Positions 18,750-23,264 of a DNA stretch of 23,264 nt are shown in pieces. A program made the translations under genes and the position numbers. Source of the DNA: JBBQNJ01 sp038329845. Its GTDB lineage: Bacteria > Planctomycetota > Phycisphaerae > Tepidisphaerales > Tepidisphaeraceae. The stretch covers positions 1-23,264 of the forward strand of contig JBBQNJ010000078.1 in NCBI GenBank assembly GCA_038329845.1, given 5' to 3'. A model generated the notes under the pieces. That model saw only the letters and a program-made list of their open reading frames with translations. It did no database searches and was not told the DNA's origin. Each line of letters starts with the position of its first letter. Positions within the stretch are counted from its first letter, which is position 1.

Positions 18750-19658
18750 ATGTCGGTCGTGATGGATCAGGCCGCTCAACTTCGGGCGCTGGCGATGGAG
18801 TTGACTCCTCCAGCGCCGCCGCGCGCTGCACCGGCGTCGGCGTCGGCACCGGCGCCGGCGCGACGGGCCAACGTCATCGCCATCACCAGCGGCAAGGGAG
18901 GCGTGGGCAAGAGCAACATCGCGGTGAACCTGGCGATCAAGCTGTCGGAGGCGGGCAAGCAGGTCGTGCTGCTCGATGCGGACCTGGGCCTGGCCAACGC
19001 CGATGTGCTGTGCAACGTCGATCTGCCGATGAACCTCGCCCACGTGATCGCCCGCCGCAAGGAACTGCGCGATGTCGTCGTCAAGGCCCCGGGGGGTTTT
19101 CGGTTGATCGGCGGGGCTTCGGGCCTGGCCCGGATGGCCGATCTGACCGACCACGACCGCCAGCGCCTCGTCGATGCGATGCAGGAACTCGAGCAGCGCA
19201 CCGATGTGATCCTGGTGGACACCGGCGCCGGGATCAGTCCCAATGTCCTGAGTTTTACCCGGGCCGCGGACCACGTATTAGTGGTGACGACGCCGGAACC
19301 GACCGCCATCACCGATGCCTACGCGGTGATCAAGGTCGTCAGCCGCGACAACGCCTCGCGCCGGATCAGCCTACTGATCAACCAGGCCCGCTCGGCCGCC
19401 GAGGCGAAGATCGTCTACGACCGCATCGCCAAGGTGGCCCGGCAGTTTCTCGGCGTGGCGGTTCTCGAGGCCGGATACGTCCTGACCGATGAGCAGGTTC
19501 CCGCTTCGGTGCGCAAGCGCATCCCGTTCGTGCTGGCGGCACCGCGATGCCCGGCCAGCGAGTGCATCGGAAAACTGGCGATGCGTCTGACCAGCGGCGT
19601 GTCGATCCCGACCGAGGACGGCTTCTTCAACCGGATGAGCCGCTGGTTCAGAAAATGA
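18750..19658 (+). CDS. flhG: Flagellar number regulator FlhG (MinD-like ATPase)
   Basis: MinD/ParA-family ATPase that limits flagellar number and activates the FlhF GTPase. It has 302 residues. The N-terminus MSVVMDQAAQLRALAM contains the DQAxxLR motif (residues 6-12) known to stimulate FlhF. After a Pro/Ala linker comes the deviant Walker A GKGGVGKS (48-55) with the signature K49, then LLDADLGLANADVL (D76) and VILVDTGAGIS. The C-terminus FFNRMSRWFRK resembles the amphipathic membrane-targeting helix of MinD proteins. The immediate flhF neighbour supports the call. Other MinD-like proteins are excluded by the DQAxxLR motif and context. Confidence 0.95.
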   Translation: MSVVMDQAAQLRALAMELTPPAPPRAAPASASAPAPARRANVIAITSGKGGVGKSNIAVNLAIKLSEAGKQVVLLDADLGLANADVLCNVDLPMNLAHVIARRKELRDVVVKAPGGFRLIGGASGLARMADLTDHDRQRLVDAMQELEQRTDVILVDTGAGISPNVLSFTRAADHVLVVTTPEPTAITDAYAVIKVVSRDNASRRISLLINQARSAAEAKIVYDRIAKVARQFLGVAVLEAGYVLTDEQVPASVRKRIPFVLAAPRCPASECIGKLAMRLTSGVSIPTEDGFFNRMSRWFRK

Positions 19659-19704
19659 TGAGGGATCTAACCGCGTTGAACGAACAAGAACTGAACAACG
19701 AGCC

Positions 19705-19950
19705 ATGATCCAGCGACTTGCCGCCAGTCTCGCCTTGATCGTTTTCGCCGTCTGCCTGCTGGTGGGGGGCGTGCAGGCGGGCAATTCGTTCGCCACGACC
19801 GTGATCCGGGCGCTGGCGGCGATGGCCGGAACCTACGTGGTGGCGGCGGGAGTCGGATGGATGGCTCAGCGCATGCTCGATGAGCAGTTGCGCGACATGG
19901 AAAAAAAGTTACGGGCCGCGGACAACCCCGCGCCCGAGCAGCGAACGTGA
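19705..19950 (+). CDS. Small two-helix membrane protein of unknown function
   Basis: An 81-residue protein from ATG 19705. Hydrophobic segments at about 5-23 (LAASLALIVFAVCLLVGGV) and 33-53 (VIRALAAMAGTYVVAAGVGW) predict two membrane helices. A charged C-terminal tail follows (LDEQLRDMEKKLRAAD), probably a short cytoplasmic coiled coil. I do not recognise a family. It lies between flhG and the flagellar sigma factor on the same strand, 46 bases after flhG and 71 before the sigma gene, so co-expression with the flagellar cluster is likely. There is no strong ribosome binding site. It appears to be a real gene because it fills the gap with coherent membrane topology. Confidence 0.7.
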   Translation: MIQRLAASLALIVFAVCLLVGGVQAGNSFATTVIRALAAMAGTYVVAAGVGWMAQRMLDEQLRDMEKKLRAADNPAPEQRT

Positions 19951-20021
19951 TCGAATGACCGGCGCCGCGGTGTGCCGAACTTTCAAGGAAGCGACCCTTC
20001 ACCCATGGATCGGGAGGCCTT

Positions 20022-20882
20022 ATGCCCAGGTTAGCGCAACGCGACAACGGAATCGACGTTCCCCCGGAAAGCCGTAATACCCAGCAGACGATGCGTTTCG
20101 GGCGGCAGGCCCGGGATATCCAGCAGGTCTGGGACGAATATTACCGCACCAAGGCCGAGCGGCTGCGAAATATTCTCATGGAACACTACCTGCACCTGGT
20201 GCGCTACAACGCCGAGCGCATCCATGTGAAGTTGCCGGACGAAGTCGAGTTCGACGACCTGATGTCCACCGGGATTTTCGGACTGATGGACGCGATCGCG
20301 GCGTTCGATCCATCCCGCGGGGTGAAGTTCGAGACGTACTGCGCGCCGCGAATCCGCGGGGCGATCCTGGACGAGCTGCGCTCGATGGACTGGGTGCCGC
20401 GCCTGGTGCGCAGCCGTTCGCACCGGCTGGACTCGGCGGGCAAGCAGCTCGAGATCGAGCTGGGCCGCGCCCCCACCGCCGAAGAAGTGGCGAAAAAGCT
20501 CAACGTTCCGATGGATGAGTACGAGAAGATGGCCAAGGACGCCCGCGCCGTCGGGACGGTATCGCTGTCGCGCAAGTGGTTCGAGACCGACTCGAACAAG
20601 GACGTGCGCGAGATCGACGTGCTGGAAGACACCCGCGGCGCCGACCCCGTGCGCGATCTTCAGCGCAAGGACCTCAAAGACCTGATCACCCGCGGCCTGA
20701 GCCGCGCCGAGCGACTGATCGTGATCCTCTACTACTTCGAGGAAATGACGATGAAGGAGATCGGCGCCACGCTGGACCTGAGTGAATCGCGGGTCAGCCA
20801 GATGCACTCGAGCATTCTGGCGCGGCTCAAGGCGCAGATGGCCGACCGAAAAAAGGAGTTCCATCAGGCCGCCGAGGCGTAG
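20022..20882 (+). CDS. fliA: RNA polymerase sigma factor, FliA/WhiG type (sigma28)
   Basis: Group 3 sigma factor expected to transcribe late flagellar genes. It has 286 residues, slightly longer than the ~240-260 usual, with the excess at the N-terminus. Region 2 is HLVRYNAERIHVKLPDEVEF, then DLMSTGIFGLMDAIAAFDPS and FETYCAPRIRGAILDELRSM. Region 3 spans RSRSHRLDSAGKQLEIELGR and the following helix. Region 4 has LSRAERLIVILYYFEEMTMK with the helix-turn-helix LDLSESRVSQMHSSILARLK. GGGAGG at 20012-20017 is 4 bases before ATG 20022. No flgM-like anti-sigma gene is present here. WhiG and FliA are close relatives; the flagellar context favours FliA function. Confidence 0.93.
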   Translation: MPRLAQRDNGIDVPPESRNTQQTMRFGRQARDIQQVWDEYYRTKAERLRNILMEHYLHLVRYNAERIHVKLPDEVEFDDLMSTGIFGLMDAIAAFDPSRGVKFETYCAPRIRGAILDELRSMDWVPRLVRSRSHRLDSAGKQLEIELGRAPTAEEVAKKLNVPMDEYEKMAKDARAVGTVSLSRKWFETDSNKDVREIDVLEDTRGADPVRDLQRKDLKDLITRGLSRAERLIVILYYFEEMTMKEIGATLDLSESRVSQMHSSILARLKAQMADRKKEFHQAAEA

Positions 20883-20933
20883 AAGCCATCGCACCGATCG
20901 ACTAGCATCGGCCGCGATGAAGGTGTTGGGGCG

Positions 20934-23264
<2,331 letters not shown>

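Overview
The window is a GC-rich bacterial contig that is almost entirely coding. It reads as environmental Planctomycetota DNA, possibly Phycisphaerae-like. That placement is an inference from four things: a YD/RHS-repeat fragment of planctomycete type, few Shine-Dalgarno sites, Pro/Ala/Lys-rich low-complexity tails, and the style of the flagellar proteins. No rRNA, tRNA, CRISPR array, integrase or transposase was seen. The last ~120 bases are nearly pure C/G and look like an artefact at a contig end.

Region 1 (1-7190) holds a truncated YD-repeat gene end, then acetyl-CoA synthetase (acs), a SNF2-family helicase, a SWIM zinc-finger protein with a long lysine/alanine-rich tail, and indole-3-glycerol-phosphate synthase (trpC). 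All are on the + strand. The helicase and SWIM protein form a tightly linked pair. The 3' end of trpC and the intergenic DNA after it are duplicated in tandem.

Region 2 (7169-9827) holds a - strand secreted protein resembling a TIM-barrel glycosidase and a divergent + strand lipoprotein. The lipoprotein has a good sigma70-type promoter whose predicted transcript start falls on the start codon. A 370-base non-coding stretch then leads into the flagellar genes.

Region 3 (9828-20882) is a one-direction flagellar export and biogenesis cluster in the order fliL-like, fliN, fliO, fliP, fliQ, fliR, flhB, flhA, flhF, flhG, a small unrecognised membrane protein, and fliA/whiG-type sigma factor. FliP, FliQ, FliR, FlhB and FlhA form the export gate, with FliO as assembly factor. 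FliN belongs to the C-ring and FliL lies beside the stator. FlhF and FlhG set flagellar site and number, and the sigma factor would serve late genes. fliM is absent from its usual place between fliL and fliN. Oddities include NPTE in place of NPTH at the FlhB autocleavage site, a repeated palindromic sequence encoding the FliO N-terminus, hairpins in the fliP-fliQ gap, and a G-quadruplex motif in the flhF-flhG gap.

Region 4 (20934-end) is an MsbA-like ABC exporter with a repetitive proline-rich N-terminal extension and an unusual charged insertion in its nucleotide-binding domain. Its stop codon is lost in the poly-C end.

I see no clear evidence of a wholly new multi-gene system. The best leads are the SNF2/SWIM module with its histone-H1-like tail, the FlhB site variant, the palindromic repeat inside fliO, and the small membrane protein between flhG and the sigma factor.
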